From Chloroflexota bacterium (GTDB lineage: Bacteria; Chloroflexota; Anaerolineae; Aggregatilineales; J027), in assembly GCA_013112715.1 (NCBI GenBank), contig JABFGB010000017.1:1-64000 (forward strand): a DNA stretch of 64,000 nucleotides. The letters are read 5' to 3'. The notes beneath the pieces are model-generated. The model did not search any database. It was not told the DNA's origin and saw nothing but the letters and a program-made list of their open reading frames with translations. The position numbers and the translations under genes are program-made. Shown piece by piece: positions 16,966-25,100 of this stretch (the first letter of the stretch is position 1; each line of letters opens with the position of its first letter).

Positions 16966-17760
16966 ATGACGTCAAATTATTATTCACAGGCATGGTTAGA
17001 GTGCTTAAGAGCCATCCGAACCCAAGAGATGGAACTTGTACGACCTTTCTTAAAACCGGGTCAAACAATTCTCGAAATCGGTGCGGGTGCAGGATGGCAG
17101 GCCCAAATTGCTGCCTCGTTGGGCTGTACAGTGATTTCAGTTGATATCCCACAATCCAACTATGCCATGCTTCAAGAATGGCCTATTTTGATTTACGATG
17201 GCAAACATATACCACTTGCTGATCATTCAGTTGATGTTATATTTAGCTCAAATGTTATGGAGCATATCCCTCATATCGAGCTGTTTCAATTGGAAATGCA
17301 ACGAGTTTTGAGTCCCCGGGGATATGCGATTCATATCATGCCTAATGCGAACTGGCGTTTTTGGACAGACCTGACACTCTACCCAGATACCATGAGGCGA
17401 ATCTATCGTAAAACTTGGAAGACATTCATTAATTTACACGCACGTGTTACTTCGGAGCAAGCAAATTATATAAATCAAACACATTCTCCTAAGAACAAAA
17501 CTACTCAAAAAGTTCTTTGGGAACTTTTATGGCCGTGCCGACATGGAGAAACAGGTAACACAGTCACTGAATTCTACTATTTCAGCCGATCTCGTTGGAC
17601 TAAATTATTTCAACGGTATGGATGGAAAATGCAGCAGGTACTGCCCAATCAATTATTTTATACTGGACACTTGATCTTCCCTTATCTTGATCTTAAACGT
17701 CGGGCACAGCTTAGTAGGATTTTGGGAAGCGTAAGCCATATTTATGTTATGAGCCTCTAG
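16966..17760 (+). CDS. class I SAM-dependent methyltransferase
   Basis: 264 aa. Motif I is ILEIGAGAGWQAQIAASLGC, the acidic residue after strand 2 lies in VISVDIPQ, and motif IV/post-IV is VDVIFSSNVMEHIPHI followed by RVLSPRGYAIHIMPN. The C-terminal part (residues 130-264) is family-specific and basic. It is separated by five bases from the flippase gene. Likely acts on a glycan or lipid intermediate of the surface polymer. The region is AT-rich with poor codon match to the flanking housekeeping genes by eye. Confidence 0.85.
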   Translation: MTSNYYSQAWLECLRAIRTQEMELVRPFLKPGQTILEIGAGAGWQAQIAASLGCTVISVDIPQSNYAMLQEWPILIYDGKHIPLADHSVDVIFSSNVMEHIPHIELFQLEMQRVLSPRGYAIHIMPNANWRFWTDLTLYPDTMRRIYRKTWKTFINLHARVTSEQANYINQTHSPKNKTTQKVLWELLWPCRHGETGNTVTEFYYFSRSRWTKLFQRYGWKMQQVLPNQLFYTGHLIFPYLDLKRRAQLSRILGSVSHIYVMSL

Positions 17761-17765
17761 CGCAA

Positions 17766-19217
17766 ATGCAAAGTATGCGGCGTGCCACTTCTATCATTGC
17801 TTTTTCTCAATTAATTAATTACGCGGTACCACTCCTTACCTTTCCTTTGTTAGTCAAAACATTTGAAGCAACGTTGTATGGAGTGTGGATTGAGGCAAGC
17901 ACGCTAATCGCCTTGTTAAGCACGTTAGGCGGGGCTGGTTTGGGAAATGCTACCGCCGCGCTCATTCTCAATCAAGCTGAAAGTGAAAGTAATCGAATCT
18001 ATAGTAATGCGCTTTACCTTTTTGGGACTATCGGAACAATATTGGCCGCTATGTTGTTCTTACTGGCAGCCCCACTGAATCGCATCATGGTACATCATGC
18101 CAGCGGTGATGACGTAATTCGCTGGGCATCACCAATGGTTTTGGTTCTTGCGCTGAATTGGTTGGCTTCACAAGTGTTTCGGGTTCGACAGCGGCCCTTT
18201 ACCTTTGCTATTTTTGACATCAGTTTGAATGTCGCTCGTGTCAGTGTGGTTATTGCATCGGTTTTCCATCGTGATCTTACCATCTTTGCTATGACTTATA
18301 CCATTTCTCAATCGGCCATCACGTTAATAGAAATGGTAATGGTCTATCGTGGCATAGACCTACAATCATTTTCTGTTGCTACCAGTCGTCAATTGCTGCG
18401 ATTTGCCGTCAATCTCTCGGTAGTTAATCAATCAAACTGGTTTGTGATGTATGGGGATCGTTTGCTGCTATCATTCTTCACCACGAGCACGGCTGTTGCT
18501 ATCTATTCGGCTTCCTACCAAATGACGCTTGTGTTGGTTGCATTAGGGTCGCCATTCTTATATCCATTGCTTCCGATTATTGGTGAGCGGTGGAAGGCTG
18601 ACGACATAATGGGTATCCAAACGGCCATCTACGGAACAACTCGTCTAATGATTATTGTCCTCATTCCAGCAGTGGTTGGTTTAGGCATGGTTGGGAATAA
18701 TTTGCTTCGGATACTCGCTACTAATTCTTTTGCGCGGGGCGGCTTATTGATTGGGTTAATTGGATGTGGGGTGGCTTTAGATGTACTTGGTACAAGCCTG
18801 CAATACATTTTTCAAGTGCAGGGCCGTCCGCAGGTTTTACGGCAGATCTATCTCAGAGCGGCAGCTTTTAACCTACTCATTAATCTGGGAGCGATTCCGC
18901 TTTTTGGGTATTATGGCGCGGGGGTAACCACGTTGCTCACCTTTGTCTTGATTACATTTTTGCTGGTACGAGAAACGTTAATACCACCTTCTCTTTTGTT
19001 TGATTTTCGGACGATATACCGATGTACAATTGCCAGTCTCTTAATGGCGGGATGGCTGTGGTTGGCTGTCGGATCCACAATTTTCCATTTGCTGTTTGCT
19101 ATTGGAGGAGGGGTGGTTATTTATGGCTTGGGGATTGTCCAACTGGGCGTCATTCATATAAAAGAACTGATTCAGTTGTTTGGAAACCCACTCAAACGGC
19201 TCCTAAGAATGGCATGA
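17766..19217 (+). CDS. Wzx-like polysaccharide flippase (MOP superfamily)
   Basis: 483 aa, almost entirely hydrophobic with about 12-14 predicted membrane helices. It starts MQSMRRATSIIAFSQLINY, the amphipathic N-terminus usual for Wzx/MOP exporters. It should flip lipid-linked oligosaccharide across the inner membrane. It is the last gene of the polysaccharide locus, five bases after the methyltransferase. No polymerase (Wzy) or chain-length protein is in the window, so assembly must need genes elsewhere. Confidence 0.88.
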   Translation: MQSMRRATSIIAFSQLINYAVPLLTFPLLVKTFEATLYGVWIEASTLIALLSTLGGAGLGNATAALILNQAESESNRIYSNALYLFGTIGTILAAMLFLLAAPLNRIMVHHASGDDVIRWASPMVLVLALNWLASQVFRVRQRPFTFAIFDISLNVARVSVVIASVFHRDLTIFAMTYTISQSAITLIEMVMVYRGIDLQSFSVATSRQLLRFAVNLSVVNQSNWFVMYGDRLLLSFFTTSTAVAIYSASYQMTLVLVALGSPFLYPLLPIIGERWKADDIMGIQTAIYGTTRLMIIVLIPAVVGLGMVGNNLLRILATNSFARGGLLIGLIGCGVALDVLGTSLQYIFQVQGRPQVLRQIYLRAAAFNLLINLGAIPLFGYYGAGVTTLLTFVLITFLLVRETLIPPSLLFDFRTIYRCTIASLLMAGWLWLAVGSTIFHLLFAIGGGVVIYGLGIVQLGVIHIKELIQLFGNPLKRLLRMA

Positions 19218-19268
19218 AAAAGCACTGCGCTTTGGGATATCGATGTGTTTTATGGAGCGGAGTGGGGA

Positions 19269-19298
19269 TTGCGACCTGATTGAAGCCGATGTTAAAAT
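19269..19298 (+). promoter_or_regulatory. candidate promoter for trpS
   Basis: TTGCGA (19269-19274) and TAAAAT (19293-19298) are 18 bases apart, about 40 bases before the trpS start. No T-box leader is visible in the short 5' region. Confidence 0.4.
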
Positions 19299-19339
19299 GC
19301 CATGACAAGCTAGTTCCTTTTTTCGATGAAGGGTCTTCC

Positions 19340-20377
19340 ATGACAGATCAGAAACGTAAGCGCGTATTTTCCGGAATCCAGCCTTCCGGTGATTTAACGA
19401 TTGGCAATTATATTGGCGCGATTCGCCAGTGGGTACAGTATCAAGAGGAGTTTGACCCACTGTATTGTGTGGTAGATTTACATGCCATCACCGCAGGGCA
19501 TGATCCTTCCATTTTGGCTGCCAAAGCTCGAGAGGTGGCGGCGCTATATCTTGCATGTGGCGTTGACCCCAAGCGATCCATCATTTTTGTGCAGTCCCAT
19601 GTGACAGCCCATGCAGAGCTTGGTTGGTTGCTTACGTGTGTTACGCCTTTAGGTTGGCTCTATCGGATGACCCAATTTAAAGATAAGTCGGCTAAGACCG
19701 AAGAGACCTCGGTGTCGAGTGGTCTCCTCTGTTATCCGACATTGATGGCCGCTGATATTTTGCTCTATCACACCGAGGTCGTGCCGGTTGGAGATGATCA
19801 GAAACAGCATCTGGAAATTACCCGTGACATCGCCCAACGATTTAACCACCTCTATGGGGAAACCTTCACTATTCCCGAAGTTCGGTTGGCAGAGGAGGGG
19901 GCACGAGTGATGGGGTTGGATAATCCATTGGCAAAGATGAGCAAGAGTGAAAAATCTCAATACCACGCCGTTCATCTGTTGGATAATCTCGATCAAATTC
20001 GAAAATCCATCATGCGTGCCGTCACCGATTCAGGTAGCTCGGTGACTTTCAGTGATGATCCAGAACGTGCGGGGGTCAATAATTTGCTGACTATATATCA
20101 GGCTTTGGTCGGTGGCACAAAAGCCGAGGTTGAGGCCCATTTCGTAGGGAAGCGTTACGGCGACTTGAAAAAAGAGGTTGCCGAAGTTGTGTTGGAAACG
20201 ATCAAGCCCATCCAAGCCCGTTATAACGAAATTACTGCCAATGTGGGCTATTTGGATGAACTCTTGGCCGCAGGGGCGGAACGTGCCCGTAACCTTGCTG
20301 CCCCAACACTCGCGGCGGCTTATCGTAATATGGGGTTTATGCCCGTTGGTCAATTGATGGTTACTTCAACCCGATAA
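19340..20377 (+). CDS. trpS: tryptophanyl-tRNA synthetase
   Basis: 345 aa from ATG at 19340, with GAAGGG upstream; the longer frame would add 20 residues with no homology. The class I signatures are present: PSGDLTIGNYIGA (HIGH-type, TIGN) and KMSKS in LAKMSKSEKSQ. GDDQKQHLEITRDIA is the usual TrpRS segment. It charges tRNA-Trp. A small zinc-ribbon protein gene follows after five bases. Confidence 0.96.
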   Translation: MTDQKRKRVFSGIQPSGDLTIGNYIGAIRQWVQYQEEFDPLYCVVDLHAITAGHDPSILAAKAREVAALYLACGVDPKRSIIFVQSHVTAHAELGWLLTCVTPLGWLYRMTQFKDKSAKTEETSVSSGLLCYPTLMAADILLYHTEVVPVGDDQKQHLEITRDIAQRFNHLYGETFTIPEVRLAEEGARVMGLDNPLAKMSKSEKSQYHAVHLLDNLDQIRKSIMRAVTDSGSSVTFSDDPERAGVNNLLTIYQALVGGTKAEVEAHFVGKRYGDLKKEVAEVVLETIKPIQARYNEITANVGYLDELLAAGAERARNLAAPTLAAAYRNMGFMPVGQLMVTSTR

Positions 20378-20382
20378 AACTT

Positions 20383-21114
20383 ATGAGCGATATACCTGCT
20401 CAAGACGATTTACCAGCGCCACTTTTGGGGTGTCTTTTTTGCCACACAGAAGGTGCAATGATATTGACTGAGCCGCATAGGTTTTTGGGGATAGGGAGAT
20501 ATTATCCGCTCCTCATTTGTAATCACTGCGGCTCGACTGCTTCTTTTGACTATGAACCTGAAAATGGGGCCGCCGATCACTGGGGTATACGCTACCGACG
20601 CTATAACCACAGCCGCGAGTATTATTTTTCTGGATTGTATCTTGGCAAGGCAGGGTGGCTGTCGGGGGACGACGCAGTAGAAATCAGTACCCGTTCCTAT
20701 ATCCAACGGCAGCGAGTACGACAGTCTCAACAAGGTAATCTGCAATGGCTTAAACCACTTTCACTAGCCCCGCCACCCCCGCTGTTAAATCCCGATGAAA
20801 AAATCTATATGACTTTTCGGCATGTCATTTTTTATCAAGGCCAAACGGGGGTGTTTGCACAAGGGCGGCTCAATCTAAAGGACACGGGGTCGTTTTTTGT
20901 GACCGAACAGCAAATTCACCTGTTGGGTCATAAACAAGATTGGTCGTTTCCATTGACTAGTATTCATGCGGTAGACTATAACGAAAGGGCGTGGTTTTTG
21001 TATGTCCCAAGTTCGGGTAGCCTCCCAGAATTTTTCTTTGGTGAAAATCACCCTGAGGACTTAGATGCACAACTCGCCTCAACCGTTTTAGAAGTGCTAC
21101 GTCAGGCACGCTAG
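20383..21114 (+). CDS. zinc-ribbon protein of unknown function
   Basis: 243 aa. Cys17, Cys20, Cys46 and Cys49 (GCLFCHTEG and LICNHCGS) form a four-Cys zinc ribbon. The C-terminal part, about 140-243, has a pattern like a small PH-type beta domain (MTFRHVIFYQGQTGVFAQGR ... FFVTEQQIHLLGHKQDWSFP ... DYNERAWFLYV). No membrane segment or enzyme motif was found. It follows trpS by five bases and should be cotranscribed. Confidence 0.7.
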   Translation: MSDIPAQDDLPAPLLGCLFCHTEGAMILTEPHRFLGIGRYYPLLICNHCGSTASFDYEPENGAADHWGIRYRRYNHSREYYFSGLYLGKAGWLSGDDAVEISTRSYIQRQRVRQSQQGNLQWLKPLSLAPPPPLLNPDEKIYMTFRHVIFYQGQTGVFAQGRLNLKDTGSFFVTEQQIHLLGHKQDWSFPLTSIHAVDYNERAWFLYVPSSGSLPEFFFGENHPEDLDAQLASTVLEVLRQAR

Positions 21115-21282
21115 TTTTTATTCTGCCTCAATATATATAACATAAGATCATTTACGATAAGAGAGTTTATCACTAGGTAATCATCTGCGCCGATTGTCGT
21201 AGATGGTAAAGGATGACTACCGCAAAAATCCCCAAAAATTGTATACTCTCCAGTTGGATAATCAGACGGAAGAGGCAGATAT

Positions 21283-21528
21283 TTGAGCGACAACATTGAT
21301 AAACACCAAAAACTTCGAGAGGCACCCTTTGATTTCCAAATTACTAAGGATCAACGGGTGTTGATTTATTGGCATAGTAAACAAATTAAGATCGTGGCAG
21401 GCAAGGCCGCGCAAAAACTCATCGCTGGAATTGACGGTTTGGACGACGACGAGATTCAACTTGCCTTAGCAAAGGCAACAGGTAATTTCAAACGTGGGAA
21501 CGAACGATCCCATAAGTCTCATAAATAG
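21283..21528 (+). CDS. small conserved-looking hypothetical protein
   Basis: 81 aa from TTG at 21283, preceded by GGAAGAGG at a suitable distance. The sequence is soluble and highly charged: DKHQKLREAPFDFQITKDQR, then a beta-like VLIYWHSKQIKIVAGK and a helical LAKATGNFKRG, with a basic tail. Its size and order suggest a small nucleic-acid or partner-binding protein, but nothing specific is recognised. The 168 bases before it hold no other gene. Confidence 0.55.
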   Translation: MSDNIDKHQKLREAPFDFQITKDQRVLIYWHSKQIKIVAGKAAQKLIAGIDGLDDDEIQLALAKATGNFKRGNERSHKSHK

Positions 21529-21549
21529 ACTTATGTTACATTAAATGTC

Positions 21550-21586
21550 GAATATAAATACCCCTCATGGACAAATGCCACAGGGG
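21550..21586 (-). terminator. terminator for the HtrA-type protease gene
   Basis: On the minus strand CCCCT ... AGGGG (21582-21586 with 21561-21565), with an inner TGG/CCA stem, is followed by TATTTATATT. It lies nine bases after the protease stop. Confidence 0.55.
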
Positions 21587-21594
21587 ACTTGATT

Positions 21595-22728
21595 TTAGTA
21601 CACGCCCACAACTACTCGGATGTCAAGTGTTTCGCCTCCGCGATACACTGTTAACGTGACTACATCGTCCGGAAGGGTATTATTCTCCAGATAGAGGGTT
21701 AATTGGCTGCGAGTGTAAATGGGCACCCCATTGATGGCTAGGATGATGTCCCCACCTTGAAAAATTACCCCTTGCCGTGTTTGAGCCGCCTGAGCCGCCT
21801 GAATACCCGCCATCGCTGCGGTACTGTTTGGATCAAAGCCTACTACGAGTAATCCCTGCTGTGGGCCATCAACGGCAGGTTGAATTTCAAATCCGAGTTC
21901 GCCCAGTTGTAACCCAAGTGAGGGGTGTGCATAGCGTCCATTTAAAATAAGCTCCGGCACCACCCGATTCACAATATCAATCGGCACGGCAAAACCTATT
22001 CCAATCGAACCACCTGTTGTGGTCTGAATCGCAGTATTGACGCCGATAACCTGACCTCGAATATCCAATAATGGCCCGCCAGAATTTCCGGGGTTAATCG
22101 CTGCATCGGTTTGAATCGCGTTCCCCACTAAAAGCCCCGCCTCAGATTCAATGGTACGCCCAAGCGCACTGATGACCCCGGTAGTCAACGTCCGGTCAAG
22201 GCCGAAGGGATTGCCTATTGCTAAGACGCGCTGACCTACCCGCAAAATGGAAGCGTCGCCAAAGGGAATGGGTACTGCGTCATATTTATCAGAATCAATG
22301 CTTAGGACAGCCAAATCATAATAGGCATCTGCCCCGACCACCCGCGCCGGAAACTGTGTGCCGTCTTCTAGGACGATCTCGATTTCAGTTGCTGCTTGAA
22401 TGACATGATAGTTGGTGATAATCCGTCCCTGCGTGTCATAAAAAAAACCTGATCCCGTTCCCTCAGCAGGTTCAACCCCGCGAAAGTAGCTGATCGCTGA
22501 TGAGCTGCGGGTCGTGATATGGACAACGGACGGGCTGATACGTTCATAAATATCGGTGACAAGGGCTTCTTCAGCTTCAATCAACGTCAGGGCATTATTG
22601 GGGTCTTGTCGTGGCGGCGCAGCATTAATGATCATGGGTCGCCAGTTAAGACCAAACAACAACCCGATCAAAATCCCAAGACCGAGGACAGCCATCACCG
22701 ATTTTTGGGGAAAGCGAGCTGTGTACAT
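21595..22728 (-). CDS. HtrA/DegP-family trypsin-like serine protease with PDZ domain
   Basis: 377 aa. The start MYTARFPQ at 22728 is chosen for the GGAAGGA upstream and the membrane anchor directly after it (VMAVLGLGILIGLLFGL). The trypsin fold shows the full triad: His108 (ITNYHVIQ), Asp138 (YYDLAVL) and Ser216 (PGNSGGP). A C-terminal PDZ domain (about 275-377) includes GGDIILAINGVPI and VTLTVYRGGETLDI. It should act outside the membrane in quality control or signalling. The PDZ domain carries a short duplicated AAQAAQ. Confidence 0.93.
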   Translation of the reverse strand: MYTARFPQKSVMAVLGLGILIGLLFGLNWRPMIINAAPPRQDPNNALTLIEAEEALVTDIYERISPSVVHITTRSSSAISYFRGVEPAEGTGSGFFYDTQGRIITNYHVIQAATEIEIVLEDGTQFPARVVGADAYYDLAVLSIDSDKYDAVPIPFGDASILRVGQRVLAIGNPFGLDRTLTTGVISALGRTIESEAGLLVGNAIQTDAAINPGNSGGPLLDIRGQVIGVNTAIQTTTGGSIGIGFAVPIDIVNRVVPELILNGRYAHPSLGLQLGELGFEIQPAVDGPQQGLLVVGFDPNSTAAMAGIQAAQAAQTRQGVIFQGGDIILAINGVPIYTRSQLTLYLENNTLPDDVVTLTVYRGGETLDIRVVVGVY

Positions 22729-22801
22729 GGAGGAAATCCTTCCGTGTAATGTTTCAAGCGATTTCACACAGACATGATACCATCTCACATCTCAGGCAAG
22801 G

Positions 22802-23353
22802 TTACAATTTTCGCAAAAGGTAGGGTTCGTTGTTGGGGACAAATTCATGACGCATCAGCACATAGTACGAAAGGTCAAACCCGACCATGCGTTTTTCTCC
22901 CTGATATTTCATGCCGTTTTTTTCCATAATCCGCCGTGAAGCCATATTTTCCGGGACGGCGATTGCAATAATGCGCTCTAATCCAAGCTCCTCAAAGCCA
23001 AAACGTAGACTGGCATGGGCGGTTTCTGAGCCAAGCCCTTGCCCCCAGTAATCTTTCCCAAAAGCATAGGCCACTTCAATTTCTTGGGTCTCTTGAATAA
23101 TTTGGATGCCGCAATGCCCGACAAATTTGCTGGTCTCTTTGATAACCACCCCCCATAATCCAAAACCATGTGTGGCCCAATGGTTGGAGAAGTAATTAAT
23201 GTAGGTTTCGGTCTGCTCCCGTACACGCGGCGCACCACCCGGCAAATATCGCATAACATCGGGTTGACTCCAAATTTGGTCGTAATACTCTTGGGCATCG
23301 TCTAACGTAATGTTACGCAGCAGGGCACGACGGGTCTCTAACTCATAGGCCAT
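22802..23353 (-). CDS. GNAT-family N-acetyltransferase (RimJ/RimL type)
   Basis: 183 aa from ATG at 23353 with AAGGAG eight bases upstream; a longer frame has no supporting site. It begins YELETRRALLRNITLDDAQEY, the standard RimJ/RimL opening, and shows the acetyl-CoA region FVGHCGIQI ... VAYAFGKDYWGQGLGSETAH followed by GLERIIAIAVPENMASRRIMEKNGM. Substrates of this subfamily range from ribosomal protein N-termini to amino acids and drugs; the target here is unknown. It is transcribed away from the 2TM gene. Confidence 0.88.
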   Translation of the reverse strand: MAYELETRRALLRNITLDDAQEYYDQIWSQPDVMRYLPGGAPRVREQTETYINYFSNHWATHGFGLWGVVIKETSKFVGHCGIQIIQETQEIEVAYAFGKDYWGQGLGSETAHASLRFGFEELGLERIIAIAVPENMASRRIMEKNGMKYQGEKRMVGFDLSYYVLMRHEFVPNNEPYLLRKL

Positions 23354-23389
23354 AATGGGGTCTCCTTGATGAAAAAAGCTCTCGTCTCT

Positions 23390-23398
23390 TGTTATACT
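23390..23398 (+). promoter_or_regulatory. extended -10 promoter for the 2TM gene
   Basis: TGTTATACT is a TGn-extended -10 (core TATACT 23393-23398), 38 bases before the start codon. No good -35 is visible, as is usual for extended -10 promoters. Confidence 0.5.
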
Positions 23399-23436
23399 AT
23401 CATTCGCGCCTAAGTGAAGTTCACTGGAGCTAACAA

Positions 23437-23742
23437 ATGGATACTCAATCGGAAGCATATCAAAAAGCCAAGAAGCGTGTCAAAGATATTAAGGAGTTTT
23501 GGTCGCATCTGGCATGGTACATTGGCATTTGCATACTCCTCACCATTATTGACTTGGTAACAGGGGATGGCATAGACTGGGCCTATTTTGTCTATTTCTT
23601 CTGGGGTATTGGCGTGGTTGCCCATGCCTACAATGTCTATGGCGCTGAGAGGTTCTTTGGCAAGGACTGGGAAGAACGGAAGATACAAGAATTGATGGCG
23701 AAAGATATGCCTGAAAAACCCAAACGCAAAATTGATGCCTAA
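23437..23742 (+). CDS. 2TM-domain membrane protein
   Basis: 101 aa. A charged N-terminus (AYQKAKKRVKDIKEFWSHLA) precedes two membrane helices (WYIGICILLTIIDLV and AYFVYFFWGIGVVAHAYNVY), then a charged helix (GKDWEERKIQELM). This is the layout of the 2TM domain family, found alone or attached to histidine kinases. The function of stand-alone members is not known. A MinD-like ATPase gene follows after 71 bases on the same strand. Confidence 0.75.
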   Translation: MDTQSEAYQKAKKRVKDIKEFWSHLAWYIGICILLTIIDLVTGDGIDWAYFVYFFWGIGVVAHAYNVYGAERFFGKDWEERKIQELMAKDMPEKPKRKIDA

Positions 23743-23813
23743 ATTTCCGTAATCCGTTATTTTATACTACACTATGCCTAGCTTAGATTGAATCAGCTAT
23801 GTAGGAGTGTTCG

Positions 23814-24551
23814 ATGCCCAAAGTGGTTGCCATCCATTCATTTCACAGCGGTGCAGGAAAATCCATAATTGCGGCAAATCTTGCAGCCCTGTTGTCACTG
23901 CAAGGCAATCGCATTGGGCTTCTGGATGGCAACTTGCTCTCGCCAGACCTTCATACAGCCTTTCGAATTTCTGAAAGTGAAATTGTCCACCCTTTCACAG
24001 ATTATCTACATGGACGATCCTCCATCAAAGACACAGTTCTCGACGTGACGCCTTATGCCGCTGATGATGTAGGTGGGCGGCTTTTCTTGTTGCCCAATCT
24101 GCCACAAAATTCACCCTTGAATGGCTTAGATGCAAAATTGCTGATTGATGGCTTCCGTGAATTATTCCATAGTCTGCGGCTCAACACGCTCGTACTCGAT
24201 GTTGGCGCGGGGCTTAGTCCCATTACCCTGCCCTTTTTAGCCATCGCGGAAGCCTTGCTGCTCGTTTCGCGGCTAGATCAAGACGATTTACAGGGAACTG
24301 GTGTAGCCATTGACATTGCTCGCAAGTTAGAAATCCCAATGCTGTTGCTGCTCATTAACCGCGTGGATCATTCATTTGACGGCAGTCAAGTGAAATCACA
24401 GGTTGAGAAAGCCTATGGCTGTGAAGTGGCAACGGTACTGCCCGATGTATCTGATGTTGCCCCTAGCAGCAGCAATCTTTTTGCCCTGACCTATCCTAAC
24501 CATCCTTTTACGCTGAAACTAAAACATCTGGGCGAACGTGTGGTCAAATAA
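23814..24551 (+). CDS. MinD/ParA-like P-loop ATPase with altered Walker A
   Basis: 245 aa. The N-terminal P-loop reads HSGAGKS (residues 11-17) instead of KGGxGKT. The catalytic Lys16 is kept, but the 'signature' lysine that defines deviant Walker A ATPases is His11. RIGLLDGNLLSPDLHTAF corresponds to switch I/Walker A', and LNTLVLDVGAGLSPITLPFL to Walker B. The fold is that of the MinD/Mrp/FleN group, so it may control localisation or regulation of a membrane or flagellum-like system, but no partner is evident. Loss of the signature Lys could change dimer-dependent ATPase activity. Confidence 0.8.
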   Translation: MPKVVAIHSFHSGAGKSIIAANLAALLSLQGNRIGLLDGNLLSPDLHTAFRISESEIVHPFTDYLHGRSSIKDTVLDVTPYAADDVGGRLFLLPNLPQNSPLNGLDAKLLIDGFRELFHSLRLNTLVLDVGAGLSPITLPFLAIAEALLLVSRLDQDDLQGTGVAIDIARKLEIPMLLLLINRVDHSFDGSQVKSQVEKAYGCEVATVLPDVSDVAPSSSNLFALTYPNHPFTLKLKHLGERVVK

Positions 24552-24554
24552 AGG

Positions 24555-24582
24555 ACAGGGGTGTTTTAGTCCCCTGTTTTTT
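24555..24582. terminator. Rho-independent terminator (shared by convergent genes)
   Basis: ACAGGGG and CCCCTGT make a 7-bp stem with a 9-base loop, followed by TTTTT on the plus strand. The minus side continues into CCTTTATTT. It sits between the MinD-like gene and the adenosine-specific kinase gene. Confidence 0.8.
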
Positions 24583-24596
24583 GCAAAAGCGTCGAA

Positions 24597-25085
24597 TCAG
24601 GTCAGTTTATAACCAATCTTCCGTAGGAATCCCTTCCGCCAGCTAATGCCTTCGCTGTCCTCAATGCCCTTGCTCTTAAAGCCATCTACCACCCCTAAGA
24701 TGCCGCGCCCCTGTTCGGTTTCGACCATAATGACCTGCGTCGGATTGGCGGTTGCACAGAAAATCCGCACCACTTCCGGCACACTTTTGACGGCATGAAG
24801 TACATTGATCGGGAAAAACCCTTCTCCCAAAAACAGAATAAATGAATGACCTGCCGAGAGTGCCAGCGCGTTTTGTTTGGCAAGTTCAAGCATCTGGTCA
24901 TCTGTCCCGCTCCAACGGATGAGGCACGCACCAGAAGCCTCACAAAACGCGAGGCCAAATTTGATGCCGGGGACAGCCGTTACCAATGCTTCGTGCATAT
25001 CCTCAACAGTTTTGATGAAATGGCTTTGTCCCAAAATAAAATTGATTGCATCCGGTTTTTGTACCGCAACCATCGAAAGTTCCAT
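24597..25085 (-). CDS. adenosine-specific kinase family protein
   Basis: 162 aa, the full length of the family (PF04008 as I recall it). The conserved blocks are all seen: GQSHFIKTVEDMHEAL, FGLAFCEASGACLIRWSG, LSAGHSFILFLGEGFFPINVL, VVRIFCATANPTQVIMVETE and GRGILGVVDGF. The family was first described from an archaeal adenosine-binding protein; its role in bacteria is uncertain. It lies 15 bases downstream of pepA on the same strand, so the two are probably cotranscribed. Confidence 0.88.
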   Translation of the reverse strand: MELSMVAVQKPDAINFILGQSHFIKTVEDMHEALVTAVPGIKFGLAFCEASGACLIRWSGTDDQMLELAKQNALALSAGHSFILFLGEGFFPINVLHAVKSVPEVVRIFCATANPTQVIMVETEQGRGILGVVDGFKSKGIEDSEGISWRKGFLRKIGYKLT

Positions 25086-25100
25086 TGTTTCGCTCCTGTT

